A stretch of DNA of 64,000 nt from an uncultured Bacteroidales bacterium. GTDB taxonomy: Bacteria; Bacteroidota; Bacteroidia; Bacteroidales; Paludibacteraceae. The position numbers and the translations under genes were made by a program. Each line of letters starts with the position of its first letter. Position 1 is the stretch's first letter. The DNA lies in NCBI GenBank assembly GCA_946187555.1, contig CAMHQP010000002.1, forward strand, positions 1 to 64,000, in the 5' to 3' direction. Shown one piece after another: positions 33,401 through 42,110 of this stretch. Under the pieces are notes generated by a model that searched no databases, was not told the origin of the DNA, and saw nothing but the letters and a program-made list of their open reading frames with translations.

Positions 33401-36400
33401 GCGGTCAGCAAGATCAAGGAGTACCGCGGGTATTGGAATAAAGACGCAGCGGGTCTGAAGGTGGATAACGCCAACGGTTCTGTGCGTCACCGCGATATCA
33501 TCGTGCGCACCAAGACCTATCACTACGGCGATGAGCTGAAGACGCGCTACACACTCAAGCCGGAGCATGACAGTTATTCCTTCAGTCCGTTGGCCGGTCA
33601 AACCAAGCCGATCAAGTTCGCACTCTACAGCGAGACCTATCGTGAGATATTGGATACGGCGAATAATGTAATTAGCGAGAAGATAGAAAGTGTCGATACC
33701 CTGACCACGCAATTGACGATGCGCACGGATGGGTGCAGTTTTAACAAGGACGCCAATTATGCCGTCAGTGCCGTCACAGACAGTATCGTGACGCTGCGCG
33801 TAAAAGAGGAGAATACGGTCAATACCAACTACGATACCCTCAAGATATTCCGTATAAACGTAGATGGTGTCGCAAAGGACATTGATACCGTCCGTGTGCC
33901 GCTGGTACAAGCAGCTTTGACAACGAATGAGTTGGTATGGTCGGCTGTGCATAATGGCAAACGCTATTTCATTATGGCGGTCGGAAGCGGAGGCAGTTAT
34001 ACCTTGCAATTCCGCGAGTTCACGCAAGCCAAGTCGATGCTCTATGAGCAGGGCACAAAGAACCAATTGGTGAAAGGATCCGACGAAGGTGATAATACCG
34101 ATGGTAAGTACATCACGCCGTGGAGATTCGATTATGACGAGGGTGACAAAAATAAACTCACGCTTAAGACCGAATATAAAATTAATAAGTTCTTTGCCAT
34201 CAGCGGCTCGACCGGAACATTAAATGATGCTCCGACGCTATTTACCTGCCGTATTGCGGAAGAGAATACGAATGATAACTCTAACTACGAGGAAAAGGTA
34301 CGTATCAAATATTCGGATGGTCAGTGGTTGAAGTTCAATGGTACTAACATCGTATTGCAATCTGACTCTGCATCGGCTACTGAGTTCTCTTGGACGTATC
34401 TGATCAGAGAATATAATATACTCAACAACGGCAACTATCCGAGTGTGAACAGTGCGGAATTTATATACAATGTTTCTACCCCGAAGACGATTCAGACGCG
34501 TTATAAAGCCTATCGCGAGTATTCGATGCTGCTGGATAATGAATTGACGTATCTGTGTCACAAAGAAGAGTTACGTATCGATAGCCTGCAAGACGCTGCA
34601 CGCGAATGGAAGACCACCTGTACGATCGACACCATCCGTGATCGTCGTACAGCTACGCCCAGCGGACTAACCCGTACTATCAATACCGAGACACTCACCA
34701 CCACGGTGAATGCTGCAGGCACCAGCCCGACGGATGTGACCTACGGAGGTAAGTACATCGATATCGTGGATACACTGCGTGTGACCTTCTCGCTCAAAGA
34801 CGGCGCACCGACATATCGTTTCAAAGGCGATTGGAGTGATTTCAAGTCCATCAGCGATGCGAACCTCAAGATTCCTTTGGTGCGTAAGACCTATCATGAA
34901 GAGTCGTTCAGCACGCTGAACTGTGCCGTAGATGGCGATGATGAGAACTTCACCTTCCCGGCTAGCCTTGCTGCAAAAGATAGCCTCCACGAGTACGTCC
35001 TACATACAATACTACATGAGGGAACGCAGATGTTGGATGTGGACGGTAATGTGGTAGCGATTACCAGCGAGCGATTTATCGATGTGACCGAAGACCGAAC
35101 GGATACCACCGGTATGCACCTGGATGAAAAACAGTTGGCAGAGGTGCGCCTGATGGATGTCAACGGTAATGCACCGGATTGGTGCGAGATAGCCAGCGTA
35201 TCCGCTAGTTCCGTTACGATCAAGTGTAAGAAAAAGGGTGTGCGTTCACCCCGCACGGCGAACCTCTACCTCGCCTATATCGTGACCATTAATGGTAAAG
35301 CGCGATTTGTTAACTACCGTTTGACGGTGTCGCAGCTCAGCTATTTCGAGTACGCCAATAACCAGACCCTGATTCACAGTCACGGTGCTTCAGGTGACGA
35401 CATGATGGAGAACGGTATGCAGCAAGTGCATACCAACAAACGTGTCCTCTATTACTATCCGAAGCAGGAAATCGAGTTACCGGTTCGTGAACGTGCTTTC
35501 TACGGCTGGTGGCGTTGGTACCGTGAGGGAGTGGACGTGGATAGCGTCGATGTATCCGACTCGGATGTACCCGATTCGTTATGGTGTAGCCCTCCGCGTA
35601 ACACCGGTAGATACAACTTCCCGTTCCGTATCATCGGTGACTCGGTGATGTTAAAGAAAACAGACGGTACGGACTCTGTCAAAGTATTGGTAACGATGGG
35701 GCGTTGGACGGTATTCCATTACAAATCGAAAGACTATAACAACAAACAGGATCCGCCGGCTAAGAACCCGCGTGTGGCTTCGCCTGATACGATGCGTAGA
35801 GGAACCACCAGAGGCCAGTACCCTGTCTTGACCTATGCGGTCGATATCAGTAACTACTACGACAACCTGCCGATGTCCTTGAAGGATAAGAACCAGGTGG
35901 ACGCAGCGCTGATGGATACGATGCCGCAGATTACCGAACCGACCCTGTCGCTGCGTGAGGTATTTGAGCTGCACCCGTGGACAGAAATGGCGGAGCGCTT
36001 GGAGCACTACAAAGATACGGTTGCCCAACCGTGCAGTAACCTCAAGTACATGGAGGATCATGTGATGATGGCGCCGACGGGTGCTCCCTTGCTGCTGCAA
36101 ACCGAGCAGCGCTATAACTACGACCACCTGAAAAAGTTCAACCATGCGGAGTCCTTGTTAGGCTACTACATGCGCGATGATAACTGGAGTTCGATGAGTG
36201 CCACCCGGGATGCCAAAGGTTGGAGCCGTCAGGACTCGATGGTTTGGTGCGGAGGTTGGGATGCCGATTGTAAGTGGTATATCTACAACCCGAAAGCTGA
36301 TCCGGCTGAACGCTATACGGAATGTTCCCATCCTGTATCCGAAGAAGAGGACTTCCTTAAAGTGCCGGCCAAGGGAGCGGGTGCAACCGATACCGTTTAT

Positions 36401-39400
36401 TACTGCTTGCGTGCACGGAGTAAGTCCACTACAGTAGACGAAAAAACAAAAGAAGATGTAACCGTTGACGGCGACTATTGGTTCAACATATGCCGGTATG
36501 CGATCATTTATAATAGTCCGGAGAAGTACGGTCCGAAGAAAGAGGTGACCAAAAGCGGTGTAACCAAAGCGTTGATCACCAAGGAAGAGATCGAACAGCG
36601 GTATGATGTGCTGGAGCGTTTGGACTTCGATTATATCCAACCGGGTCCCGACTACCATATCTATCCGCATCCGCTGCCTTGGGCTGATGCATCGTACGGT
36701 TATACCTATCCGGAGACCTCCGATCTGCCGCATAACCGTTACCACAACGAGTCGGATTTCCCGAACCACGGTGAGTACGGCTTGATCAACCGCATCCCGT
36801 ATGGCGCTTATTGGCGTAAGGTGGAGCAACACGGTGGTGCCGCGAACGGCTATATGATCTACTGCGACGGTATGGCATCCGCAGGACAGGTGGCAGCACT
36901 TACGCTGAATACCACGCTTTGCGCCGGACAGAAGATGTTCTTCTCCGGCTATGTAGGCAACCCCAGTAGCCAGACCGGTAAGTCTAACCCGAACTTCATC
37001 TTCTCTGTACAGGGTTCAACGGATGGTGTAGCATGGAAGGATATCACCTCTTACATGACGGGCGATATACCGCCTGCCAATGAGTGGTATCAGATTTACT
37101 TCCCGATTCTGCACAACGAAGAGGGAGACGACTACACGTACTTCCGCGTACGTATCTATAATGTGGCAGCGGACTTTGACGGAAATGACTTCATCATCGA
37201 CGATATGTGTATCTTCGCTACCAAGCCGCCGTTGATCGCTTATCAGGCGCAGACGACCTGTAATGACTATGGTCATTCGGATGAAGAGACGCATGTGTTG
37301 CTGCGTGTGGATTACCAGGGTATCACCGGTGAGGGCTATAACGATACGACCGTTTGCTATACCGTGCGCCAGAAGACCCCGGCGGGTGAGTATTCGTTCG
37401 TTCACCTGAGCGATCACTACATTAGCGAGGGTAGTACGGGTACGGGCGCATTAGCCACCGATACGCTGTACGGACGCATCTATATCCCGGCCAAAGACTA
37501 TGAACCGAAGACGAAAGACTCGATCTATAAGAACATGAACGACCTGCTCGATCGTTTCGATACCACGTTTGCACGGCATAAGGAAGATGGTGTAACGCCT
37601 ATCGTTCGAGAGGGGTATATCTACGAGATCCTGGAAGGCGATATCCGTCCGGTGAAATATATCGTACATTGCGCGAAGATGATGGCCAAGAATGACTACA
37701 CGGTGCATATGTCCGGTGTGCCTAAGGAGCTGCTGAGCAGTATATGCGGTATGACGAGTCATCTGAAGATCAGCAACCGTATGGTGCTGGAACTCAATGG
37801 TGAGGAGCAACCGGAGACCGAGCAGTTAGGTCTGTGCGCCAATGCAACCTATGATATCAGCTTGCGCGTCAAAGGGTCGATGTATCTGGATAGCGTGGCA
37901 CCGATCGATGTATCCGGTTCGTGTGTCAATGATTGGTTGCTCTACGGCGATACAGCGCGCGAGTCCAGTAAGAATCGGTATGGCTATTACTTCTCCGATA
38001 TCGAGAAAGTGGTGACGAATATTCTGCGTCAAGAATCCCTACCGAGTTGTGAGAATAAGAACCAGTTTGTGTCCAGCCTCGCATCGGTGGACAGTGCGGT
38101 GATGCGTACGGTGCAGGAACACTATAGAGTGACCTTAGAGACTCCTGCGCACCCCTATACAGTCCTCGAGGATCTGGTGAACAATGGATTCTTAACGCTC
38201 TATCAGCAGAATCTCACTGCTTCCGTCATGTCCGGAGACTCCTTGCAGTATGTGATCTTCCCGATCGTCGGTTCTGGTTCCAAAGAGATGGAGGATGCAC
38301 GCGTGGAGGTATGTCCGAATCCGATCCAGATCAAACTCAAACCTTCTAAGGGAGGCAATGTACCGATGATGATCGGTGGTCTGAATCGTGACTCGACCGA
38401 GGCGGCGTTGCCGATCGAAGTGCTCGCCAGTGCAGCCAGTGCTAACAGCGAGATCAAAATACGTTTGGATTCGATCATGACCGCCGTAGGTATCTACACC
38501 GTTGAACTGCGTTCGACGGATGACCCGGACTTCCGTGAAGGCTTGCATATCTTACGTTTGGAGCCGGATAAACACTATCCTGCCGAATCCTATTATCATA
38601 ACGGAGACAGTATCCGATTGCACCCTGCTTCATCCAATAACTATACCATGCGGCCGGGTTATCGCTATACCTTCAACATCGTCATGCAAACCTTGTTCGG
38701 GCAGCTGAAGACCGATGACGGATGCGATGTGGGAATCGTGCCGTTCACGGTATCTGTTGTGCCGGACTATGTACGCTGGAATCCGCAGTCCGCATCGAAT
38801 AACAGTTGGAATGATGCTGCTAACTGGCTCGGTATCGATGAGCATAACGTACCTATCCACGAGGAGGCGCACTTTGTGCCGATGGGGAATACGATGGTGA
38901 TCATCCCGGAGGTAGAAGAAGGCAAACCTTATCCTGTCGTACAACCGATGCCGGAGGAGTGGAAAGACTCTGTCCAGAAGGTGAACTTCCAGTACAACGA
39001 ATGTAATACCATCCGCTTCTTGCCGGGTGCTGCAATCGGACAACAGCAGTATCTCAACAATACCGATGTGGTCATTGACATGGAACTGCCGAATAAAAAA
39101 TGGGCATTCCGTGCGGCGCCGGTAAAGGGTATGATCAGCGGTGACCTGTTTATGGCGAATGCCGATCTGAATAACGAGACACCGCTGTGGGAAGTAGGAG
39201 CGTTCGATGCAGCCGGACGTGCTTACCAGACCGGTAATGCTTCATTCTGGTTGTCCGTCTATAACACTGAGACTCATAAAGTCAACCCGACCGGCGATGA
39301 CTCCACGCGTACCGCTTCGGCAGATTGGTCGAAAGTGACGAATGCACTCACCTTGCCGTTGCGCGAAGGACAAGGTCTGGCAATCTATTCCCGCACCGCG

Positions 39401-40558
39401 TCCGACGAAGATGCCGTCATCCGTCTGCCTAAAACTGATGATATCTATTATTACTACGGTACATATGGCGAACGGGTAGATAGTAAGTTTGAAGGAGATC
39501 TGAACAATTATCGCGGCACATTGGTAAGTTCCGGTGCGCCCGGAGATCTGATTTATCATCCGGCCGATGACTCGCAGGCATTCACGCTTGAGAATGGTGA
39601 AGAGTCAGAATTATTCGTCTTCGGTAACCCGACCATGGGATATATCGACATCTGGGGCTTTATTGACGATAACTGCCTGGAGCAAGAATTTGATTACATG
39701 GATGAGAGTAACCCGAAAGCCAGCCTCTATACGACAGTAAGTAGAGCTTCTGTGGTGGCAACGGATAATAAAATGACGACGAGGGAGCGTTACTTACCGC
39801 CGTTGCATGCGATTGTGCTGAAGGCTCACGAGGATGCTACTTCGCTGCCGGTAACGCTGTACACCAACCGTGTTGTAACGGATACGAATCAGGTGGCACC
39901 GCACATACGTGCGTGCGGAGATGGAGGCGGAGCTAACGCACCGCAGCGGCGTACCATCAACCCGGTTAGCAAGGGTATCATGACCGTTACAGCCAAGAAC
40001 CCCTGCTCGCCACGTTGTACATCGCGTCTGCTGCTCGGTCAAGGATACCACGACGGCATACGCGAAGGAGAAGATGCGGTATTGACTACCATCAATATCG
40101 ATAACTACTCCAACACCAACGCGCCTGCTACGCCGTTTAATATCTATGCGGCGGAGGGTAATGCCGGTTTGAGTATTGACCTGAGGAACGAAGTGATCAA
40201 TATCCCGATTTCGTTCTACATGTCGAATCTCCCGTATGCCGCTACGACGCAATTATGGTTCACGGGCGTGAATAATATCGATGGACAACTGGTGCTTTAC
40301 GATGAGTGGACGAATACCGAGCGCCGAATCATCGACGGTATCTGTCTGACGATCGAGACACCGGATCAGAGTCATCAGAAGCGCTATTATATCCGCCGTG
40401 AGGGCTATACGCAGGACGACGAACAAACGCCGGTACCAACGGAGATAGAATATTATGAGACGGACGGAGAACAAGCCGTCAAGATCATTCGGAACGACCA
40501 AGTATTGATCATCCGTAACGGTCATGTTTATACCATGTTTGGACAAAAAGTGAAGTAA
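30470..40558 (+). CDS. giant secreted repeat protein, 3,362 residues
   Basis: About 370 kDa, with an N-terminal signal peptide (CLWMSVCAYA, near residues 23-36; an ATG at 30506 is an alternative start). Parts seen: an N-terminal beta-rich region; an InlB-type repeat (PEYTFLGWDTRADGKGTRY) near 565; two similar units of about 500 residues opening DGKRYFLTHP near 620 and NGKRYFIMAV near 1155; a GWWRWYREG region near 1680; a jelly-roll-like domain near 2105-2260 (GAYWRKVEQHGGAANGYMIY); a WNPQSASNNSWNDAANWLG region near 2765; and the tail IIRNDQVLIIRNGHVYTMFG. Probably an adhesin or matrix protein exported by the type IX system. Function not known. Confidence 0.85.
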   Translation: MNGITQKGMFFVCARMGRAALVLMCLWMSVCAYAVGWTPTDGGLVVELEQGDRFLLSIWLDLDKDGVEDPGEEFFVNNYNRYTGGHFNYTNGLYLKLIPQAGDATEPSEMSIWSVGAPLTHVIGGKDYSLGANAGHVYTIWNDGKTLRMKDNNSFQFFGDLTDDYNYKDAADVVFVIPTNHTGITSFDPNKTLKNVYGRDDQASDGKINGKIGKGFLGMTYREVYMLDIPRQNSPISYTNAALVTFNTTNETQKWSQNQITCLPGHAAYAYADDKHKPTHRTLFRLYMLDKPFPYCDTYYFATDKQDVKRYRKSKEVPGDSTAAKKIYTIDWMSPMKRVGTSDTFKTDFMTVPTDDSTYYYVGYKNDFRNTGESLGSGSATSAFANIRNLPLTNLPTFKAPAGAYGQMVVDTSSSDPNLGVKFEPAGYFLKVITGTNVRMHQVNDSVWITEEMWTISGEYKEMSIKTMLMTGPEFSATDPGAAVEGWTKFIKGKDVPVSTGGDIEGLSGYAQITVNRTDSNGHMVFITADKDKWIRYDNNGFMGLEMPLQYPLNDGTNKVTIMEPRIKPEYTFLGWDTRADGKGTRYHEGDEFTFGGDGEVKLYAQAEYRGTLQMAISFIHPTDGKRYFLTHPNRESPRFARARHFDSWENTWQGMEDADNADPNYLSTFELRRPINEIKKKDAGITEDLRLQEHILAPRSYTMKGYTDSLTFYEFFHPADDEYIGLYYDESFNTILANNTWAGLFTTNSDATELSWPNYKVPYIHNAKIQSTRYVEEYDPENKKDSLILKARLNALRNDTIASYVKYIPATNQFDGCVSPDTATAFDISAVIVADEHYIILPDTAYEWKDTIDFGYHKGEQLSEDVWSALIGKQLMAVMIVDGDTTYFHPNRKKVISDPNNLYLSPDFRVTQVLELIHDSRVSGALPEGDSVKHETTGYHWHNNIVSGLNSPMNVKDAGGNYINIVDTFRITVSHDAVSKIKEYRGYWNKDAAGLKVDNANGSVRHRDIIVRTKTYHYGDELKTRYTLKPEHDSYSFSPLAGQTKPIKFALYSETYREILDTANNVISEKIESVDTLTTQLTMRTDGCSFNKDANYAVSAVTDSIVTLRVKEENTVNTNYDTLKIFRINVDGVAKDIDTVRVPLVQAALTTNELVWSAVHNGKRYFIMAVGSGGSYTLQFREFTQAKSMLYEQGTKNQLVKGSDEGDNTDGKYITPWRFDYDEGDKNKLTLKTEYKINKFFAISGSTGTLNDAPTLFTCRIAEENTNDNSNYEEKVRIKYSDGQWLKFNGTNIVLQSDSASATEFSWTYLIREYNILNNGNYPSVNSAEFIYNVSTPKTIQTRYKAYREYSMLLDNELTYLCHKEELRIDSLQDAAREWKTTCTIDTIRDRRTATPSGLTRTINTETLTTTVNAAGTSPTDVTYGGKYIDIVDTLRVTFSLKDGAPTYRFKGDWSDFKSISDANLKIPLVRKTYHEESFSTLNCAVDGDDENFTFPASLAAKDSLHEYVLHTILHEGTQMLDVDGNVVAITSERFIDVTEDRTDTTGMHLDEKQLAEVRLMDVNGNAPDWCEIASVSASSVTIKCKKKGVRSPRTANLYLAYIVTINGKARFVNYRLTVSQLSYFEYANNQTLIHSHGASGDDMMENGMQQVHTNKRVLYYYPKQEIELPVRERAFYGWWRWYREGVDVDSVDVSDSDVPDSLWCSPPRNTGRYNFPFRIIGDSVMLKKTDGTDSVKVLVTMGRWTVFHYKSKDYNNKQDPPAKNPRVASPDTMRRGTTRGQYPVLTYAVDISNYYDNLPMSLKDKNQVDAALMDTMPQITEPTLSLREVFELHPWTEMAERLEHYKDTVAQPCSNLKYMEDHVMMAPTGAPLLLQTEQRYNYDHLKKFNHAESLLGYYMRDDNWSSMSATRDAKGWSRQDSMVWCGGWDADCKWYIYNPKADPAERYTECSHPVSEEEDFLKVPAKGAGATDTVYYCLRARSKSTTVDEKTKEDVTVDGDYWFNICRYAIIYNSPEKYGPKKEVTKSGVTKALITKEEIEQRYDVLERLDFDYIQPGPDYHIYPHPLPWADASYGYTYPETSDLPHNRYHNESDFPNHGEYGLINRIPYGAYWRKVEQHGGAANGYMIYCDGMASAGQVAALTLNTTLCAGQKMFFSGYVGNPSSQTGKSNPNFIFSVQGSTDGVAWKDITSYMTGDIPPANEWYQIYFPILHNEEGDDYTYFRVRIYNVAADFDGNDFIIDDMCIFATKPPLIAYQAQTTCNDYGHSDEETHVLLRVDYQGITGEGYNDTTVCYTVRQKTPAGEYSFVHLSDHYISEGSTGTGALATDTLYGRIYIPAKDYEPKTKDSIYKNMNDLLDRFDTTFARHKEDGVTPIVREGYIYEILEGDIRPVKYIVHCAKMMAKNDYTVHMSGVPKELLSSICGMTSHLKISNRMVLELNGEEQPETEQLGLCANATYDISLRVKGSMYLDSVAPIDVSGSCVNDWLLYGDTARESSKNRYGYYFSDIEKVVTNILRQESLPSCENKNQFVSSLASVDSAVMRTVQEHYRVTLETPAHPYTVLEDLVNNGFLTLYQQNLTASVMSGDSLQYVIFPIVGSGSKEMEDARVEVCPNPIQIKLKPSKGGNVPMMIGGLNRDSTEAALPIEVLASAASANSEIKIRLDSIMTAVGIYTVELRSTDDPDFREGLHILRLEPDKHYPAESYYHNGDSIRLHPASSNNYTMRPGYRYTFNIVMQTLFGQLKTDDGCDVGIVPFTVSVVPDYVRWNPQSASNNSWNDAANWLGIDEHNVPIHEEAHFVPMGNTMVIIPEVEEGKPYPVVQPMPEEWKDSVQKVNFQYNECNTIRFLPGAAIGQQQYLNNTDVVIDMELPNKKWAFRAAPVKGMISGDLFMANADLNNETPLWEVGAFDAAGRAYQTGNASFWLSVYNTETHKVNPTGDDSTRTASADWSKVTNALTLPLREGQGLAIYSRTASDEDAVIRLPKTDDIYYYYGTYGERVDSKFEGDLNNYRGTLVSSGAPGDLIYHPADDSQAFTLENGEESELFVFGNPTMGYIDIWGFIDDNCLEQEFDYMDESNPKASLYTTVSRASVVATDNKMTTRERYLPPLHAIVLKAHEDATSLPVTLYTNRVVTDTNQVAPHIRACGDGGGANAPQRRTINPVSKGIMTVTAKNPCSPRCTSRLLLGQGYHDGIREGEDAVLTTINIDNYSNTNAPATPFNIYAAEGNAGLSIDLRNEVINIPISFYMSNLPYAATTQLWFTGVNNIDGQLVLYDEWTNTERRIIDGICLTIETPDQSHQKRYYIRREGYTQDDEQTPVPTEIEYYETDGEQAVKIIRNDQVLIIRNGHVYTMFGQKVK

Positions 40559-40560
40559 GA

Positions 40561-41019
40561 ATGAGAAAGGGAATGAAAATGAGAAGAAACAAAGTATATA
40601 GATGGCTGTTAGCCTTGTGGTTACTATTGATTCCGGGTGAGTATGCCTTGTGCGCTTACCGACCGGCTATGTTGCCTTCAGCGTGGCGTACAAAACCTGT
40701 ACTCAGTTCGGACATACAGACGGAATATCAGTTCCGTTCTACATCGACCTATCCGCTCATAGTAGGAAGCACTTCCTATACCGGAACCTATACAGGAACC
40801 TATACCGCGACCAATAACCCAACGGCCGGCTCTTCGCCCCGTGTGCGCAAAGGCCATTGGGATGAAGATGGCAATTATGTAGAGGATGAACTCCCGATAG
40901 GTGTACTCGATACTCCTATCGGCGAACCCTGGATCCTGATCCTGCTGGTAGAAATCTACCTGTTCGTTTCCATACGAAACAAACGTTCGGTATATAGCAT
41001 AAAAAAAGGAGCGCATTAA
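40561..41019 (+). CDS. small companion protein with C-terminal membrane anchor
   Basis: 152 residues, starting 2 bases after the giant gene. It has an N-terminal hydrophobic segment (WLLALWLLLIPGEYALCAYR), a tandem YTGTYTGTYTATN stretch, a charged part with GHWDEDGNYVED, and a C-terminal membrane segment (EPWILILLVEIYLFVSIRNK). Such small proteins with a PIGEPWxLxLL anchor commonly follow large surface proteins in Bacteroidales; the role is not known. The stop codon lies in the loop of a bidirectional terminator and overlaps the murG stop on the other strand. Confidence 0.7.
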   Translation: MRKGMKMRRNKVYRWLLALWLLLIPGEYALCAYRPAMLPSAWRTKPVLSSDIQTEYQFRSTSTYPLIVGSTSYTGTYTGTYTATNNPTAGSSPRVRKGHWDEDGNYVEDELPIGVLDTPIGEPWILILLVEIYLFVSIRNKRSVYSIKKGAH

Positions 41020-41031
41020 CGCTCCTTTTTT
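41001..41031. terminator. bidirectional terminator with both stop codons in the loop
   Basis: A-run, GGAGCG, CATTAA loop, CGCTCC, T-run: terminator on both strands. The plus-strand stop TAA is 41017-41019 and the minus-strand murG stop is 41018-41016, so the two genes overlap inside the loop. Confidence 0.93.
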
Positions 41032-42110
41032 GCTAATTGAATCACCTCTTCGGCGATACGTTTGGCTGAGTCGGTTTGGGCTAATTTCAGTACATTGGTA
41101 TGCAGTTGCTCAAGCCGATTCTTATCGTTAATCAACTCGAGCGCCGTAGGCACGAGTTGTGCAGCGGCATCGGCATCCCGAACGAGGACAGCGGCGTCTT
41201 TATTGACAAGCGCCAAGGCATTATGCGTCTGATGGTCTTCGGCTACATTCGGCGAAGGCACAAGGATAGCGGGTTTACCCAGCAGGCATAGTTCGCTGAT
41301 CGAAGAGGCTCCGGCACGGCTGATAACCAAATCCGCATTCGCGTATCTGTCCGGCATATCGCTCAGGAAATCGAAACAGCCGCCCCCCTCGTTCCCCCCA
41401 TGGAGGGGGGATGCATCGTAGATGGCTTTGCATTTCTCGTAATAGGTCTTTCCTGTCTGCCAGACGACAGTGATACCTGCTGCCGCCAGTTGATCCAGAC
41501 CGGCTGCGATGGCTTCGTTAATCGTGCGGGCACCAAGACTACCGCCTATAATGAGGAGCGATTTTCGATTATCGATTTTCGATTTTCGACCACTCAGCAG
41601 GTTCTGTCGTACGGGATTACCGGTGAGAATGATCTTGTCGGCGGGGAAGAAGCGCTCCATACCTTCGTACGCCACGCAGATCTTCGATGCTTTATCCTTG
41701 AGGATCTTATTGGTGACCCCTGCAAAACCGTTCTGCTCTTGGAGCAGGATAGGGATACCCATGTTCGCTGCTGCCCACATGGCTGCACCGGATGCGTAAC
41801 CGCCAACACCCACACCGACGTCCGGACGGAAGTCTCGGATGATCTTTTTCACCTGACGAATCGACTTATACAGGTCAATGAGCACGGACACGTTCTTCCA
41901 TGGCTGGGAACGGTTGAAACCCCGAACGGGCAGTCCGATGATCTTATACCCCGCCTGGGGTACGCGCTCCATCTCCATACGCCCGAGGGCACCGATGAAG
42001 AGGATGTCCGCTTCGGGATCAAGTTCTTTTAATGCGTTAGCAATGCTGACTGCGGGGAAGATGTGTCCACCGGTTCCACCGCCGGAAATTAAATATCTCA
42101 TATCATTCAA
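41016..42110 (-). CDS. murG: UDP-GlcNAc:lipid I GlcNAc transferase
   Basis: 364 residues, GT28. The N-terminal GGGTGGHIFPAVSIANAL, the GVGGYASGAAMWAAANMGIP loop, QEQNGFAGVTNKIL and the C-terminal domain ISRAGASSISELCLLGKPAI with HQTHNALALV are all present. It makes lipid II at the inner face of the membrane. It is the last gene of the dcw cluster here and overlaps ftsW by 8 bases. A GATTTTCGATTATCGATTTTCG repeat lies inside (41562-41590), coding RKSKIDNRKS. Confidence 0.95.
   Translation of the reverse strand: MNDMRYLISGGGTGGHIFPAVSIANALKELDPEADILFIGALGRMEMERVPQAGYKIIGLPVRGFNRSQPWKNVSVLIDLYKSIRQVKKIIRDFRPDVGVGVGGYASGAAMWAAANMGIPILLQEQNGFAGVTNKILKDKASKICVAYEGMERFFPADKIILTGNPVRQNLLSGRKSKIDNRKSLLIIGGSLGARTINEAIAAGLDQLAAAGITVVWQTGKTYYEKCKAIYDASPLHGGNEGGGCFDFLSDMPDRYANADLVISRAGASSISELCLLGKPAILVPSPNVAEDHQTHNALALVNKDAAVLVRDADAAAQLVPTALELINDKNRLEQLHTNVLKLAQTDSAKRIAEEVIQLAKKER

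Noticed and set aside
32858-34066. 402-residue antisense frame in the giant gene
   Set aside because: Shadow of the long repeat protein; composition follows the opposite strand.
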